A stretch of DNA of 64,000 nucleotides from Pseudisothecium myosuroides (taxonomy: Eukaryota; Streptophyta; Bryopsida; Hypnales; Lembophyllaceae): the NCBI GenBank assembly GCA_951799445.1, contig OX637296.1, forward strand, positions 15,872,001 to 15,936,000. Reading direction: 5' to 3'. Of this stretch, positions 1 to 12,899 are shown piece by piece. A program made the translations under genes and the position numbers. The notes under the pieces are model-generated. The model worked only from the letters and a program-made list of their open reading frames with translations, was not told where the DNA came from and searched no databases. Positions within the stretch are counted from its first letter, which is position 1, and each line of letters opens with the position of its first letter.

Positions 1-135
1 GATCGGCTTCGAAAACAACAAGCAACCTACAACAACCGCAAACTGAAGCTGCGAGAGGTCTCTCAAAGCAAGCTCCTCCGCAATTTGGCTCGTACACGTG
101 TTTCCCACCGTAAGTTTGTGTTGAAATACCGGTAA
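1..135 (+). other. Open reading frame running in from the left edge
   Basis: Frame 1 is open from base 1 to a TAA at 133-135 and gives 44 basic residues rich in Arg, Lys and Leu. A consensus splice donor GTAAGT lies at 110-115 inside it, so the coding part could end at 109 and continue in an exon I cannot place. I do not recognise the product. It may be the tail of a gene or exon upstream of the window, or chance. Base composition here is less AT-rich than further right, which mildly favours a genic origin. Confidence 0.2.
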
Positions 136-1650
136 CTAACTCCAGCAAATATGTAGAGGTCGGATCTCAGAATGTTCCGAATGCGCTCTGTTTCCCAAAG
201 CTTGCGCGCGTTTTGGAAAGCTCCACAAATTAAACGAAGGCGCTTCAAGTTCAGACAGCGCCTCCGCCAGTCCTTAGAGCGTTCAAACTGCGGCGCTCTG
301 TTTCAACGTTCCTATTGCTTGAAGTTCATGAAAATTTCTACACAAGACAGGGAGTTTTACCAATACCATCACCAATTGTTTCACGGCCAGTGCATCCATT
401 TCAAAGAAACTAATGTAATTGACCACATTTGAGGAAGTTTGAGGTCGCTAAAAACTAAACATGGACACATTTGTGTTCGGAACAATCAAAACACAGGCAA
501 TTCATGCTGATCCGAAGCGTATTTCTTCGATGAGAAGTGAAATTTCGTGGTTGAGGTCGTGTTCCTCGCTGCCAATTCAGGTTTGGCTCACCTGTTGGGG
601 TTTGCAACAACGTCCATGAGATCGAAATACGATCGAAATCATTGAGAAACTCCAGTTGTAGAAGAGCTCTTGCACTAACTTAAGTTAACTTAGTTCTTTC
701 ACTGTAGAGACTTCTTCATGTGTATGATCTTGGTTTCTTCATTTGTTATTCTAGTTGAAGTTTCAATTTCAGTGATAAAGATTGAACGTTTTGCATCTTT
801 TCTTTTATTAAATAAAACCTTTTGCTTGGGTGGATAGTGTTCTAAAATAAATGTCAACATTTCTTTTTCTTTTTATCAAACACTGTTTTTATACCATTAG
901 GTTATCAACTTATCACATGAACTATGCAATTAGAATTGATATTGCTCTCTTGGATATATTACAGTCTAGGAATTCAATGTGTAAATAAATTCAATTTTTT
1001 TTAAATACCTGCTAAAGGTAAATAGAATTATTTAGGTCTAGGAGTCATAAAATATGGTCATTCATTTAGGCCCTCTTTTAATTGTTATTTTAATTTGCAT
1101 TTGAAATTCTTTTGCAATTTATATACTTTGCAATGATATTTAGGCATGATGGCATGCAATTTAATCACATTGAGTTGTCTTCTATTGTCTTTGTACTTAA
1201 AAAAAACAATTTTTTGGAGATAATGTTACGCAAAATGATAATTCTTGGAGAAACTACATATTATTCATATATATTTTTGTATTGCAAGATTGCAAAGTAG
1301 GATTGAATTGTTGTCTCTACAATGGCTAAAAATGGATTTACATTACTTCCATTTTCTCGAGCAAAGGACATGTAATTATGGCTCATCCAAGGGGTTGCTA
1401 TATAGCCCCAAAATAGGCTTGCCACAAGCTACAATTTTATTGTAAACAAAGATGCTCAAGAGTTGATGGCCAAGAGTTGATGAACGGCGTGAGCTTCAAA
1501 GAGTGTATTTATTATATGGACAACATTGAATGAGGAATTTATAGCGTGAGCTTAAAGCAAGTGACCCATTCTTAATCATCTTCCATTTCTGCCATATAGG
1601 CTACTCTATATTTGATCAGTTGTAGTTTACATTACAGCTCACGTAGAGCA
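136..1650. other. Intergenic stretch, no gene recognised
   Basis: The first 600 bases are mixed in composition and the rest becomes AT-rich. Open frames are short and show no domain. I see no terminal repeats that would define an element here. Confidence 0.4.
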
Positions 1651-1651
1651 C

Positions 1652-1921
1652 AACCAACAAAAATGTCTAAAAAGTGTACATTGCAAGCATAGAATGATTA
1701 CGATATGTACATTAAAAGCCAAAATTATCACTTACATTAGTTAACAACAAAAATGTCTAAAAACTATACCTTGCAAGCATAGAATGATTACAACATGTAC
1801 ATTAAAAGCCAGAATTATCACTTACATTAGTTAACAACAAAAATGTCTAAAAACTATACCTTGCTAGCATACTAGCATGATCACAACATGTACATTAAAA
1901 GCCAAAATTATCACTTACATT
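1652..1921. repeat. Tandem repeat, three units of about 90 bp
   Basis: Three consecutive units each start near AACAAAAATGTCTAAAAA (about 1652, 1741 and 1831) and end with the shared words TTATCACTTACATT. Units 2 and 3 are almost identical; unit 1 is more diverged and unit 3 has a small insertion. The array abuts the left arm of the large hairpin that follows. Confidence 0.8.
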
Positions 1922-1959
1922 GGTTTTGTAACCAGCCTATGGTAGGAAATAGAATGACC

Positions 1960-3144
1960 TATATAGTGACAACCGAAACCGAGTACTATTGTGAAACGTT
2001 TTCATTCAAACAACCATACCGTAAGCATCAATGGACAAAGTCCAAAAGTATATATACGAAAGTTGTAGTGTACGATATGCTACACATTAGCATGGAAGTT
2101 TGAAGAAAAAAATAGTTGTGATTTGAAAGAAAATCAATTTCAAAGTTAGCCATGTCTAAAACTCAGTTTTGTTCAACATGATTTGGAATTCATTTATTTT
2201 TGTCAATTTTTTTTTAGAACTTTGAGAAAAAATTTTGTGCCTTGGCATGTTGGTATACATCATTTCAAATTGTTGTACCCCAAAATTGAAGGAAATTGCC
2301 ATTTATAGAATTTAAAACACCAATAGTTTGACAAATATACAAATGATGTTTGTTCTCACAATATTTGATTTCTTTTTTGGAATTGAGAGTATGGGATAGC
2401 ATTAGCTATTGTAGAGAGAGCATAGGTTGCAATATGGACCATTGTTACATCTTTGTGCCTTTGCATTTGAAATATTTGTTGAATTTGACAATGCATTCGA
2501 TTTATATTTCGCAATTGCATAATGCGTTTTTAAATTCAACTTCTTTTGTCTAAAGACTAGAGTTTATGATGCACATAATTGATCCAACAAATCTTTAAAA
2601 ATAAATTATCATTGTCAATATTCAACAAATATTTCAAATACAAAGGCATGAAGATGCAACAATGGTCCATATTGCAACCTATGCTCTCTCTACAATAGCT
2701 AATGCTATCCCATACTCTCAATTCCAAAAAAGAAATCAAATATTGTGAGAACAAACATCATTTGTATGTTTGTCAAACTATTGGTGTTTTAAATTCTATA
2801 AATGGCAATTTCCTTCAATTTTGGGGTACAACAATTTGAAATGATGTATACCAACATGCCAAGGCACAAAAAGTTTTCTCAAAGTTCTAAAAAAAAATTG
2901 AAAAAAATAAATGAATTCCAAATCATGTTGAATAAAACTGAGTTTTAGACATGGCTAACTTTGAAATTGATTTTCTTTCAAATCACAACTATTTTTTTCT
3001 TCAGACTTCCATGCTAATGTGTAGCATGTTGTACACTACAACTTTCGTATATACACTTTTGGACTTTGTCCATTGATGCTTACGGTATGGTTGTTTGAAT
3101 GAAAACGTTTCACAATAGTATTCAGTTTTGGTTGTCACTGTATA
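1960..3144. repeat. Large inverted repeat (foldback element), arms about 530 bp
   Basis: The left arm 1960-2493 is the reverse complement of 2611-3144 (paired coordinates sum to 5104), with a loop of about 117 bp. Both arms encode the same frame on opposite strands (2350-2553 plus, 2557-2754 minus), which shows the symmetry directly. Pairing is close but not perfect: a few substitutions and small indels are visible. No coding capacity is recognised. It is probably a foldback-type mobile element or an inverted duplication, and a transcript would form a long hairpin. Confidence 0.85.
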
Positions 3145-3566
3145 ACAAGAATAGGTTTAATGGAATCTTCACAAAAATAATTCATGGTAATTTTGTTTTT
3201 GAGGAAAAAAATGTAACAAAATTTCAAATTCTTTTGAAATCTATTTCACTACATGGGGTTAAAAATTCTCTCACCAAACTCATCTTGCAGATATGCTCAA
3301 TTCCTTAAATGGTTGGAATTTGGAAATGGGTCATAAATTAGTCATCTCTCTTGATGTTTAGTCCATTCTTATTGATTTTAAAGAGATATATTAAAACATC
3401 TCATATATATTTTAGGTAAGATTAGACTATTTGACCATTATGACCTTCATGGAAATGCATGCATACACGCCTTACAACCATATGCAGTAATTAAATTTTT
3501 TATTTTGAAAAAGATGAGAATTGAAGAGCCTACCACAATGCCTTGAAACCCTATAGTTTAGATTTT

Positions 3567-4282
3567 GGGTGAATGCAAGAAACACCTGTACTATTTTGCG
3601 TCACACCTTGCGTGTTGATTTGTTTTTTAGCCATAACTTTTGCGTTCTGGCTCTAAGTGACTCAAGATTTATATGTAAGGTACTCATGACTATTATACAC
3701 CTTTCTTAAATTCTTTTGTAATTTTCAAAAAAAATTTATTGTCCAAAAATAGCCCCCAATTATATGTCACACCTGCCAATTTGGAGGTTTTTAATATAAT
3801 TTAGTACTTAAAAAAACAAACATCAAGCTAAAATTTGGAGGGAATGGTCTTCTAGTTGACTTATAGCTATTGTCCAAAGGAATTCTAAAAATAATTAATT
3901 GTATGTGGTGTGGAAGTCTACAAAGTGAGCTTCTTTTTGCTTGCATTTTGTAACATATAAAATATTATTTTGGAGTTTTTTTGGTTAAATGACCATCTTC
4001 ATAGAGTCATTACAAATGTCCAATTTTCATAATATGTATTTATTTTTGGTTCTTATTTTTAACTAATTTAAAAATTAAAATATCCATTTTCTTGAGATTT
4101 GGCACTTTTCTAGTTCTCCTGCTTAGAGAATTTTTCTATGCATTTCCTTTGGTGGTTACCTTCATCTTAAAGGTGTATACACTAGCCATATTTATTTTTC
4201 TAATTTTATAGTATTCCAAAAAAAAAAATCATGAGTACAGTTAAAACGCAACAAAATTGGCAGATGTTTCTTGCATTCCCCC
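3567..4282. mobile_element. Non-autonomous TIR element, family B copy 1
   Basis: The left end reads GGGTGAATGCAAGAAACACC and the right end, reversed, GGGGGAATGCAAGAAACATC. The element is about 716 bp and has no coding capacity. TTTT lies on both sides, compatible with a 3-4 bp target duplication. The interior matches the copy at 19356-20086 along most of its length. Superfamily is not certain. Confidence 0.75.
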
Positions 4283-5507
4283 TTTTTGTGAGAGTCCGGG
4301 TGGGCTCCCGTTCTTCCCTATACTGTGCACCCTTTTCTGAATAATTTGCGGAATAGAATTCAGCTAGCTATCTTCAAAGAAATAATCAAAAAGAGCCCAT
4401 TGCAATGACTATTGATACAACTCTTGGACGCAACCTGCCAAGCGGCGACCAGGCAGTAACGTAATGCACCTAGCCAACAACCAAACACATAGAACATTCT
4501 TACAACTTACTCTATTCACTAGTGCCAGAGCACTACATTGTGGTCACAAAATTGTTGGAAACATCAATTTCATTAACTTGGAAATATTCCATTAATTTGG
4601 CACGGTTCAGAGCACCCACACAGAGTGAAACCAAAATGTATACTTGTCTTGCTTTGTGACCTGGAATAAGTGTTTTGTGAAAATATATGTCACAATATTT
4701 GGTTTGCGAAGTATCGTCAATTGAATGAAATTCTCGTTTGGAGTCCTTCATTCCTCAAGTACCCTGCTTCTGGTGAGTCAATACTCGCAAAAACAGAACT
4801 TCCATCGACCAAACTTAACATCCCACTCCAGGTACTAGTTTGAACTACGTAACACTGGAGGGCTTCCTTAAAACTTGTCAGTGTGAACAATTACAAAGGC
4901 GTCGTCAAGTCGGTGCACCTCGTTGCTCAGTGAGTCAATAGAATACCTCGCCGGTACAGACAAGTAATAAGTAAGTCAATTCTGGTCTCCCTCGGGGATC
5001 AAATTCTCATATTAGTGTACGTAAGAGAATTTCAGCATTGTGATGCAACTTCCATCATTTCTCTCCTCGCCAGACAGATTTTCCTCGCAGATTACTAAGA
5101 GTACTGAGATTACTAAGATTACTGAGATTACTTTCGGAAGTCTCGCAGTCACACGAACGAACAATTTGGTACGCTTATATACTTGAACATAAAACAAGCA
5201 CCGAGAGTCAATGGCACAGGGCTCGTGTAGTAAACCAAAGAATGTCTGAAATAATGATTAATGAATAAATTTCATGAATTCAAAGACCTCAGCCTATGAG
5301 GCATGCCATATGGCATCAATATCAATCGCAAGGTGCTACCTAGATACTAAATCCAGTCACAAAGATGCTCCACGGGGAGAAAGCAATAGACCTGTCAAGT
5401 GCTCTCACTCCTGGTGGCATCTTACAAGGAAAAGCTCTGCAAGTCAAACTCTCGCACCACAAAGGCAATGAAACATATACTGTACGCCATTCAAACGACG
5501 CACTGCG
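4283..5507. other. Intergenic stretch with a short GATTACT-type repeat
   Basis: No gene is recognised. Around 5088-5135 there is a short imperfect tandem repeat of words such as AGATTACT and GAGATTACT. This segment is the unique flank beyond the outer end of inverted-repeat arm A. It does not resemble the flank of arm B after 16664. Confidence 0.4.
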
Positions 5508-6981
5508 TCACCGCCGGCAGGTGAGTCCCCCGGGGACGCCCGCGGGCAAAGCGCTGCTGCCGCACATGGCGATGAACGACGGCATCGCGGAGCCCTGCGG
5601 GATGGCCTGCGCCGTGTACTGCGACACTCGACAATCCGTCGACAGAAGCGAAGAGCTCGAGAACCGATCCGCGCCGCCCATGATGGGCATGGCCACGCCG
5701 CGCTGCACGGGATTCACGAAGCCCGGCTGGTACGTCTGACCCAGCACGCCGTTCACGGACGAAGAAAGGTTGTGGAAGCGGAACTGCATGTCGAAGTGCG
5801 CGAAGCAGTCGTCGCCGCCGATGCCGTACCGGTGCACGCGGCTCTCCTCCTGGCCGATGGGCACCACCGTCAGTGCCACGCCCATCTTCTCTTCGATCAC
5901 CAGGTCCACGGCGTTGGTGGCGCCAATGCGGGTCAGCGTCAAGGCGCCGTCCGGCGAAGCCCACGACGTCGCGCCCAGAGCGAACGGGACGCCGTTGTAC
6001 GTGAGCTGCAGCTGGTCGACTGCGGCGTCCCAGTGGGCGACCTTGTTGGCGGCGATGGTGAGCGCGTGGTCGCGGAACACGAAGCCCAGCGCCTGCACCC
6101 ACGTGAAGTCTCTTTGTCGTCCGTCGGGTCTTTTGCCGATGAAGTGCGCGTTGATGTGCAGGTCGCTGTCGGAGACGAGGCAGAAGTCCTGGTCCTTGCG
6201 GCCGTGGAAGTAGAAGACCACGCCGTCGCCGCCCACGATCTTGGGGTCGCCGCACATGCCTCCCTTCTTCTTGCAGTCCGCTGCAGACGCCATGCAGGCC
6301 AATATTCGATTAGTTGTGTACAGTTGGAAATATGCATGTATTCAAGCCCTAATACCACTATACAATCAACTCAGATTAGAGCACATTGAGGTCCGCTTCG
6401 AGAGCGATACAGGGCTGGCGATGAAGAATGCAAAGAGACGCATGCCCTTGAATGATAATCATTCACCTCTACCCTAGGCCCTAACTCGCATCAACCTCGC
6501 GCTGATCAATCCAAGCTGGCCAGCCCAGTCTGTGCGATTGCTTCCAGGGCGAACTGAATGAACGCAGTGAGCAATGGATTCAGCATCATGAACTTGATTT
6601 GGAATGTAGTCACTTACGTTTGTCGGGACCGGGACCGGGGCTGGAAGGAGGGCTGTGGTGTTCCGGAGGGCTGTAAACGGGCGGGCTCTTGCTCGGTGGA
6701 CTCTCGGTCGGAGGACTCTTGCTTGGTGGGCTTTTGCTCGGAGGGCTGTAAGCTGGCGGGCTCTTGCTGGGTGGGCTCTTGCTCGGAGGGCTCTTGCTCG
6801 GAGGACTCTTGCTGGGAGGGCTCTTGCTGGGTGGACTCTTGGTCGGAGGACTCTTGGTGCTCGGTGGACTCTTGGTGGATCCTCCGTATCCCGACGTCGC
6901 TGCGACTTCGCTGATGGCAAACATGACCGCGACGGCCACCAGGAGCACCACCATCGCCGGCTTCACATTCAAGTACGCCAT
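5508..6981 (-). CDS. Secreted SPP-repeat root-cap-domain protein, copy A (two exons)
   Basis: Minus-strand twin of the gene at 15200-16673. Exon 1 is 6981-6618, intron 6617-6281 (GTAAGT donor, TCTGCAG acceptor), exon 2 is 6280-5508. The predicted protein has about 378 residues: signal peptide, a Ser-Pro-Pro-Ser-Lys repeat region, then a root-cap (late-embryogenesis-related) domain. The amino-acid sequence equals that of copy B except at the last position. The inverted repeat ends at 5517, so the reading frame runs out of the duplicated segment and stops after Cys-Arg-Arg instead of Cys-Arg-Cys. The 3' untranslated region therefore comes from unrelated flank, which suggests this is the derived copy. 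A likely cell-wall or mucilage role follows from the family; the exact function is unknown. Confidence 0.8.
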
Positions 6982-7203
6982 CGTCGAATTTGAGCTCGAA
7001 CGATCGATCACAAATGGAACCACCAGGCCACCTCGGGCCTCTAGCTAGCTGGTTTTTGATCACTATGGAACTAAGTATGCTCTTGAAGGAAGACAAGAGG
7101 CAAGGAAGCAAGCTAGTACCAGCAGTGAGCTGAGGTCTGAGACCTGCAGCTGGGATCGAAAGCCCTGATGGATGACTGATTGTGAAGGTTGGCCCCGGAA
7201 CGT

Positions 7204-7210
7204 ATTTATA
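7204..7210 (-). promoter_or_regulatory. TATA box of root-cap gene copy A
   Basis: Mirror of the TATA element of copy B. It lies about 225 bp upstream of the ATG at 6981. Because the inverted repeat extends about 2 kb further upstream, copy A keeps the same proximal promoter as copy B. Confidence 0.55.
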
Positions 7211-9281
7211 TTGGTACTATCTCAGTGCATGATCGAGGGGTCATCGACTGCTGCCAGCAAGTGCGGAGCTTGGGCAGAACTGTAGCATGCAAATGAATCT
7301 GGTGTCGCCGGCCACCAAGGGATTGCTTCCACTAGCCTCTAGCGCGAACCACTAGTGTGGAGTGATGTCATAAAAAACAGAATAGGCATTTTGCAAGTGC
7401 TTGGCGAAGTACGTGTCAATATGACACAGTGGAACTTTTTGGCATTGCCCTGTCTCGAGAAAGAAACTGGGATCGTCTAGACATGGCCCCGCCGCAGAAC
7501 AACTTGATCTGCATCAATCTACTTCTTATAATTAATTCGGCATTTTTCTCGAAATATAGTTGTAATCAACGACGCTGCCGAAGTTTGCTGATGAACGAGT
7601 GAATGCAATCTAAGGCTGCACACATTAGAACTAGCTTTTCATTGTGGTGACCGTCCTAACTGCCAGTTCCAGACTAGCTTCCGGTCGCAATAGCACCGAT
7701 CTAAAGCATGAACCGTCAAGATAGTGTGTGTCGAGATCGATAGGAGAACGACTCGGGCCCGGGTTTGGGGTGTCTGACTTAATTGGGTGAATCCTAGAAA
7801 GGTGAAATCGAAGAGAGATTATCTGGCCTTGTTTCGATCAATTCCCTTTCAGATGGAGTGCCGCCACCCGAATTGGCAAGCGCAGACTCCTGCGGCCTTT
7901 ACTTTAATTTCCATGCTGTAAAAGGAGGCTGCCAATTCAAGTGCTCTCCCACTTACGTCTTTACGGGCGTACTTACAGGACATCTGAACCCATATCAAGT
8001 CACTTGTTCTCTGCAATTTGAAACCACCGTAGCTAGCTGCGGACTTTTTGCCATATGCCACATTCTGGTGCGATGTCCACACTTCACAGCAATGCACTAC
8101 GGGGATTTCATTTCCAATTCGTATATTCTTCAGGGAGATTATGCATGAAACAACATTTCTTCATCCAAATGTGGTGATATCAAATATTTACTTTGAAATT
8201 TTCCTGGTTGTGGTTCTTGGAGATTTCATCTGTTCAAGATACTTTAGGAGAATCAGTTTTGAAATTTGCCAGACGTTGCAAGAAAATTGTGAGTCACAAA
8301 TAAAACACTTGCAATGTAGTTTGAACTAACTGAGTAAGCCATGAGGTGATTATTGAGGTCTCGCTAAGTTATATTTGCCACAATTTCTAGTATTGTTGCC
8401 TATTTGAGCCACTACAGTATGTCCCAGTGCCCGTGAAATTTCATACGAAGTATATTAAAAAGATCTATTAATTCAAAGTTCCAGTTATGTTGCTATTGTT
8501 TTTTCTTGACCTTCAATAAGTATTTGTATTAATATAATGATCAAAGGATCACATCCCACCATTCTAGACCAATTGAACCCTACAGATTCAACTCTTTAAT
8601 CAATCCAAACATTAGAGGTTTGGAATAAGAGATATTGGGGTTTGAAGTTAAAGATCTTGAGCGGATTCTCTTGAGCGGGTTCATTTAAGTTTGAATGCTG
8701 TACAAGTAACGTAGTGAAATATATTTAAGTAGATTAATCAATTGCAAGTGGACTTGCACGTTCAAATGAGCATTCCACTCCAATAAAGCCCTCCTAAAGT
8801 ATAGTAGAGTCTGAAGTCATACATTCATTTTGTGACAAAAAAGAAGTTTTAAAGAATAAAAAAACTAGAGGATTTGAGTTTCATGTTCAAATTAAGTTCA
8901 ACGATTCAAGTTTCCTACTTCCATTACAATATGAATTAGAATAGTCTCTATTCCTTAAATGTTAAGAGGACTTTGGAATGGAATGTTCATTTGAAATTCC
9001 AAACTTGCAACTAAATCTAATTAATGGGATTCATATATTTTACTTTGTTTCTTATGCAACTTCCAAACTTGGATGATTTTCAAGTTTCAACTCATGATCA
9101 ATTGACTTCAAAGTTCTTTACCACTTATTTTGTACCTTTAATTGATGTTTGAATTGATTGAATGATTGATTCATTTGGATTTCAATAAGTGTAGAATAGA
9201 GAGATGTATTGAGCCATTAATTATTAAAACATAATTTATTTATATTAGAAGATCAAAGAAAAAACTTAATGTGGAAATTAG
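7211..9281. other. Upstream region of copy A, no other gene recognised
   Basis: From 7211 to about 8150 the sequence is balanced in composition and probably contains the promoter. From 8150 it becomes AT-rich. The short frames at 7849-8329 show no known domain and are not supported as genes. The same content lies mirrored in arm B at 12900-14970. Confidence 0.4.
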
Positions 9282-9419
9282 AGTTGGAAGTGAATAAAGT
9301 CTCTATAATATATATGAAAAATTGAAAATTTTCATCATAGGTGAAATTTATAGTACTGAAAATCATAGTATAAATTAAATGTCTTTGGTTATTTGATTTT
9401 AGCACTTTTATATAGGACA

Positions 9420-9592
9420 ATTTTTTCCTTAAAATGGCAATATTCCACAATGTTGGCTTTTTTAGGTTTACACCATGTGGTTTGGAATGTCAATCGGTCC
9501 TAGATTTTAAACCATATAGCCTTAAAATCTATACCAGTCCTAAAAAATGAATGGAAAAATGGCAGAAGAATATTGCCATTTTAACAAAATAT
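9420..9592. mobile_element. MITE, family M copy 1
   Basis: The left end contains TTAAAATGGCAATATTCC and the right end contains its inverse around GAATATTGCCATTTTAA. The element is about 173 bp and non-coding. The interior words (CTAG, ATAGATTT-type blocks) resemble the copies at 18230, 18564 and 24064. It sits in the palindrome spacer. Confidence 0.65.
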
Positions 9593-12303
9593 CTGTTGAA
9601 GTTTTCTAGTGAACTAAATGATTTGAATTCGAATGTTTTTTTTTTAATTTATTAAAATGAATTGATTGATTTCAAATGCCAAAAGCTAATTTTAAGAATA
9701 AAATGTCTGAAGTGCTAATCCTAACAATGAAAATATTTTAGAAAGTAAACTTCATCTAGGAACTACTCCTTTCATTCCAAAATGATTTAGAAAGTAAACT
9801 TCATCTAGGAACTACTCCTTCCATCCCAAAATGATTTGTCCACAATTTTATTGAGATTTTTTTATGCCAATTTCATTGATTATCTTGTGAAAATTATAAT
9901 TGAGAACATTTTCAAACTTTATATCTAGTGATTCACTAGAATCAATCTAACACATTGTAGGTGTTGACTACAACCTAAATAAAATTAGCCACAAGGAAGT
10001 CTCTATATGACCTACTCAAAACAACCTTTTAAAAAAATGACATTCGAAAAGAACAATCATTTCCAAACGTAGGAAATTTTATTTTTATGAAAATCAAACT
10101 CAAAACAAAACTTATACTTTTGAAATGAAGTTGACCTAATCTCTCTCAAAACAAAGCTCTTCATATGTCTTACATCAGTAATCAAAATAGTTTGAATTAA
10201 AGTTTTCCCATACTTTAGACATATGCATATACTATGATAAAATAATAAATTATTACTTTATTTTTGTCTAAAAATCTCAATTTTTTTCTTTTGATGAAAA
10301 TTTTGATTTCATTACAAAAGATAGATTTTACGAGATAATATTTTGGGTAATTAGTGGAAGCTCACACAATAGCTACGGACGAACTACTACAGTTAATTCC
10401 TTTGGGGTGCAAAATAGAGACTATAGTGCTCCAAAATGTTTGTCTTCTATATTAAAATCACAAAAAAAACATGGTCAAATAGTACCAAAATGCTTTCTAA
10501 TTTTTTTTCTATATCACCTTTGTTGTTGATTTATTATTATAAGTAGTCAAATCTATAATTTTGTATTGATATCTTCAATAAAATTCAATAAAAGTAAAGT
10601 CCCAAAAACATGTTTAAATTTGATTTTAGATGTAATTTTCATGACTTATATGTTGACCTCAATCATGACTTTACGATGTTTCAAACTTCAATATTTAGTT
10701 TTATTTTGAATATTTTGTAAGGTCATAATGAACTTAAGGGTACCATCTCCCAAAAATGTAAAAAAAATATGACTTAATATATTTTAGCCTATTTTGTATA
10801 TTTTGTGCAAACTTTTTGATTGTCAACAACATACTTTTGTAGTTTTTAGGTAGATCTACAATCTTCAAAAATATGCCCAAATTTTTGAAGATATTTCTTC
10901 AAAAGAGTATTTGATTTTTCAAATATCATTTCTTTTAGAAATTTGTAGAATTTTTTTTATAATATTCAAATTGAATTGAATCTTGCCATGATGAACAAGC
11001 TTCTATTCCGCAATGAACTATTGTCAGAACTTTTATCTTTTTTGCATCCAAAAATAAAATAATAGTAATAGTTTTTCATAATCTTTGTGATATCAATTAT
11101 GTAAATTTTGAACTCATTTGAAGAGACAACCAAGGCATGTATGGTAGAACCATCCATTCCTAACCAAGGAGCCATATCCAACCATTTAATCTAAAATATT
11201 TTTGAAAGTTTACATCTAAATTTTTGATCAAGCACTTAAGCCCTGAAGGACTATATGTTTGATTTTTGATTAAACACAAACATGTTCCAAGTACATGTAC
11301 AATAATTGATTTTTTATCTATCTAAATGTTTGTAGATTCTTGTTTTATTTTTTTACATTTATACTATATAGATTCTAAGAAAACTTTCTTTGTAAATATT
11401 CTAAAGTCCAAAGAAAAAAAAAATTGAATTTTATAATACGATAAAAATACCTTTCCTAAAAATCAAGGATACAATAAAATTCAATAAATAATTGACTTAA
11501 GAATCATTTTTGAAGTTTCAAGCTTGCAATTTTGTTTTAAGATTAAATGATGTATTCTAAAGTGCTAGACTTTTAATTATCACTCCAAAAAGTAAAGGCA
11601 ACATATCACATAATCTTTATGACACTTTTTGTATCCTACAAGTCATTTATTCAAAGAAATTTAACTCGAGTGTCATTTAGATTCAAAATCCTAACTAAGC
11701 AACACATTAAAGAATTAACCGGACTCTAAGATGGAAGGAAAAATATAAATTCTAATATTTCTAAAATGGAATTGAAACATGTCAATCTAAACCATGAGAT
11801 TGTTGCAGCAAATATTCTACACTCTACAAACCTTTATGTTTTGAGAATTTGTAAGGATTGACTTTAGAAAAGAATTTGACACTGTCCTTTTTGCAAAGGA
11901 TGCCTTGATTGCTTATTAAGCAACACTCTTTATAACTTTCACATCACTAATCTAATTGAATTAATCAAAGCTTTTAATGAAGACATATGTGTAATCTATG
12001 AGGAAAAAAAAATAAAAGAATTAATTCTAAATTTTTTGTAATTTTTTGCTCTTTGAAATTGTGCACATTTCAAACTTTTGATGACATAACTTGGGGAGGG
12101 GGCACCAAATGAAATTATAAATTATATCTCTAAGAAACTAGCGCAATCTTGTACCTCCAGTAAGATTTTCAAAAATTTATAGTAAAATTTGACATCATAG
12201 GAACCTATTCCAAATCCTTAAAAAAACATTCCTACATTTTAAACAATTAGTAGTACAATTTCCTAAAATTAAATATTGTTAACTAAAACAACAATCTACT
12301 GAT
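9593..12303. other. AT-rich spacer of the large palindrome
   Basis: This is very AT-rich DNA with many homopolymer runs and no supportable gene. I see no LTR or TIR pair that would make it a complete element. It separates the two gene-bearing arms. Confidence 0.4.
9738..9837. repeat. 50-bp tandem duplication with Stowaway-like end
   Basis: The words GAAAGTAAACTTCATCTAGG and ACTACTCCTTYCATYCCAAA occur twice in a row. The repeated ACTCCTTCCATCCCAAAATG resembles the CTCCCTCCGTCCCAAAATG terminus of the Stowaway-like element at 60271. No matching right end was found. Confidence 0.5.
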
Positions 12304-12890
12304 GTTGTACAATGAGGTACCATTCAAAATGGCGTTTTTGCATTTGCAAGGAAGGAAATTTCACATTTGCCATCTTTGACAGTCTCTTGAGGGCTCAAAA
12401 TTTGATCTTTTATCATGAAAATTTTGGCATGGAAACATCTTTATGTTGATAACATGTGTTCCAAATTTCAAAGTCAAACGATTTACCAAAAAAAGATATT
12501 CAAAGTCTACCAACATGTGTAGCGGTGAGAAAATTTTCACTAATCACAACTACCAACCTTGACATCCTTCCAAGGGCTGAAATTTTTTTTTTACCATGAA
12601 ATTTTTGTCATGAAATCATCTCTATGTTGATAATACGTGTGCCAAATTTCAAGGTCAAAAGTTTTACAGTAAAAAAAATATTTGAAATTTACCAACATGT
12701 GTAGTTGTGAGAAACAATTTCACTACTACCAACTTTGATACTCTCCCAAGCGTTGAAAAATTATTTATTTACCATGAAAGTTTTATTATAGAATCATCTC
12801 TATCATAGAACATGTATGCCAAACTTCAAGGTCAAGGGATTCACCAAAAAAAATAAACGTTGATTCTACCAGCTGATTCTACCAACATGT
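12304..12890. repeat. Single arm of foldback family F, three tandem units of about 190 bp
   Basis: The block starts at TTGTACAATG and contains three diverged units. Each has a 'contents-of-gene-like' order of words: CTCCCAAGGGCTGAAAA, a CATGAAATTTT block, CCAAATTTCAAGGTCAA and CCAACATGTGTAGT. The same units form both arms of the complete foldback at 20450-21688. Here only one arm is present, and it stops at about 12890, next to the inner end of palindrome arm B. Confidence 0.7.
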
Positions 12891-12899
12891 GTAGTTAGA

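Larger units (their letters stand above)
5517..9281 (+). repeat. Arm A of the 11-kb inverted repeat
   Basis: Bases 5517-9281 are the reverse complement of 12900-16664, with paired positions summing to 22181. The arm holds the root-cap gene, its promoter and about 2 kb of upstream DNA. All open frames in the two arms translate identically, including non-genic ones (7858-8148 equals 14033-14323). The only differences I found are at 9267 and 9273, close to the inner end. Confidence 0.93.

Noticed and set aside
1652..1921. CRISPR-like array
   Set aside because: The 90-bp units are contiguous without unique spacers and the surroundings are eukaryotic.
5772..6389. 205-residue plus-strand frame, with similar long frames on both strands over the root-cap gene (also 15792-16691)
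   Set aside because: These are shadows in GC-rich coding DNA. Only the frame with the root-cap domain has a family match and joins correctly across the intron.
6558..6914. Cys/Ser/Gly-rich and Ala/Arg-rich frames over the SPP repeat exon
   Set aside because: They arise from reading the repetitive SPPSK codons in other frames; only the SPP frame has a signal peptide and the right splice phase.
7849..8329. Short frames in the upstream part of the palindrome arms (mirrored at 13852-14332)
   Set aside because: They are identical in both arms, but that reflects the recent duplication and not selection. No domain, and poor codon pattern.
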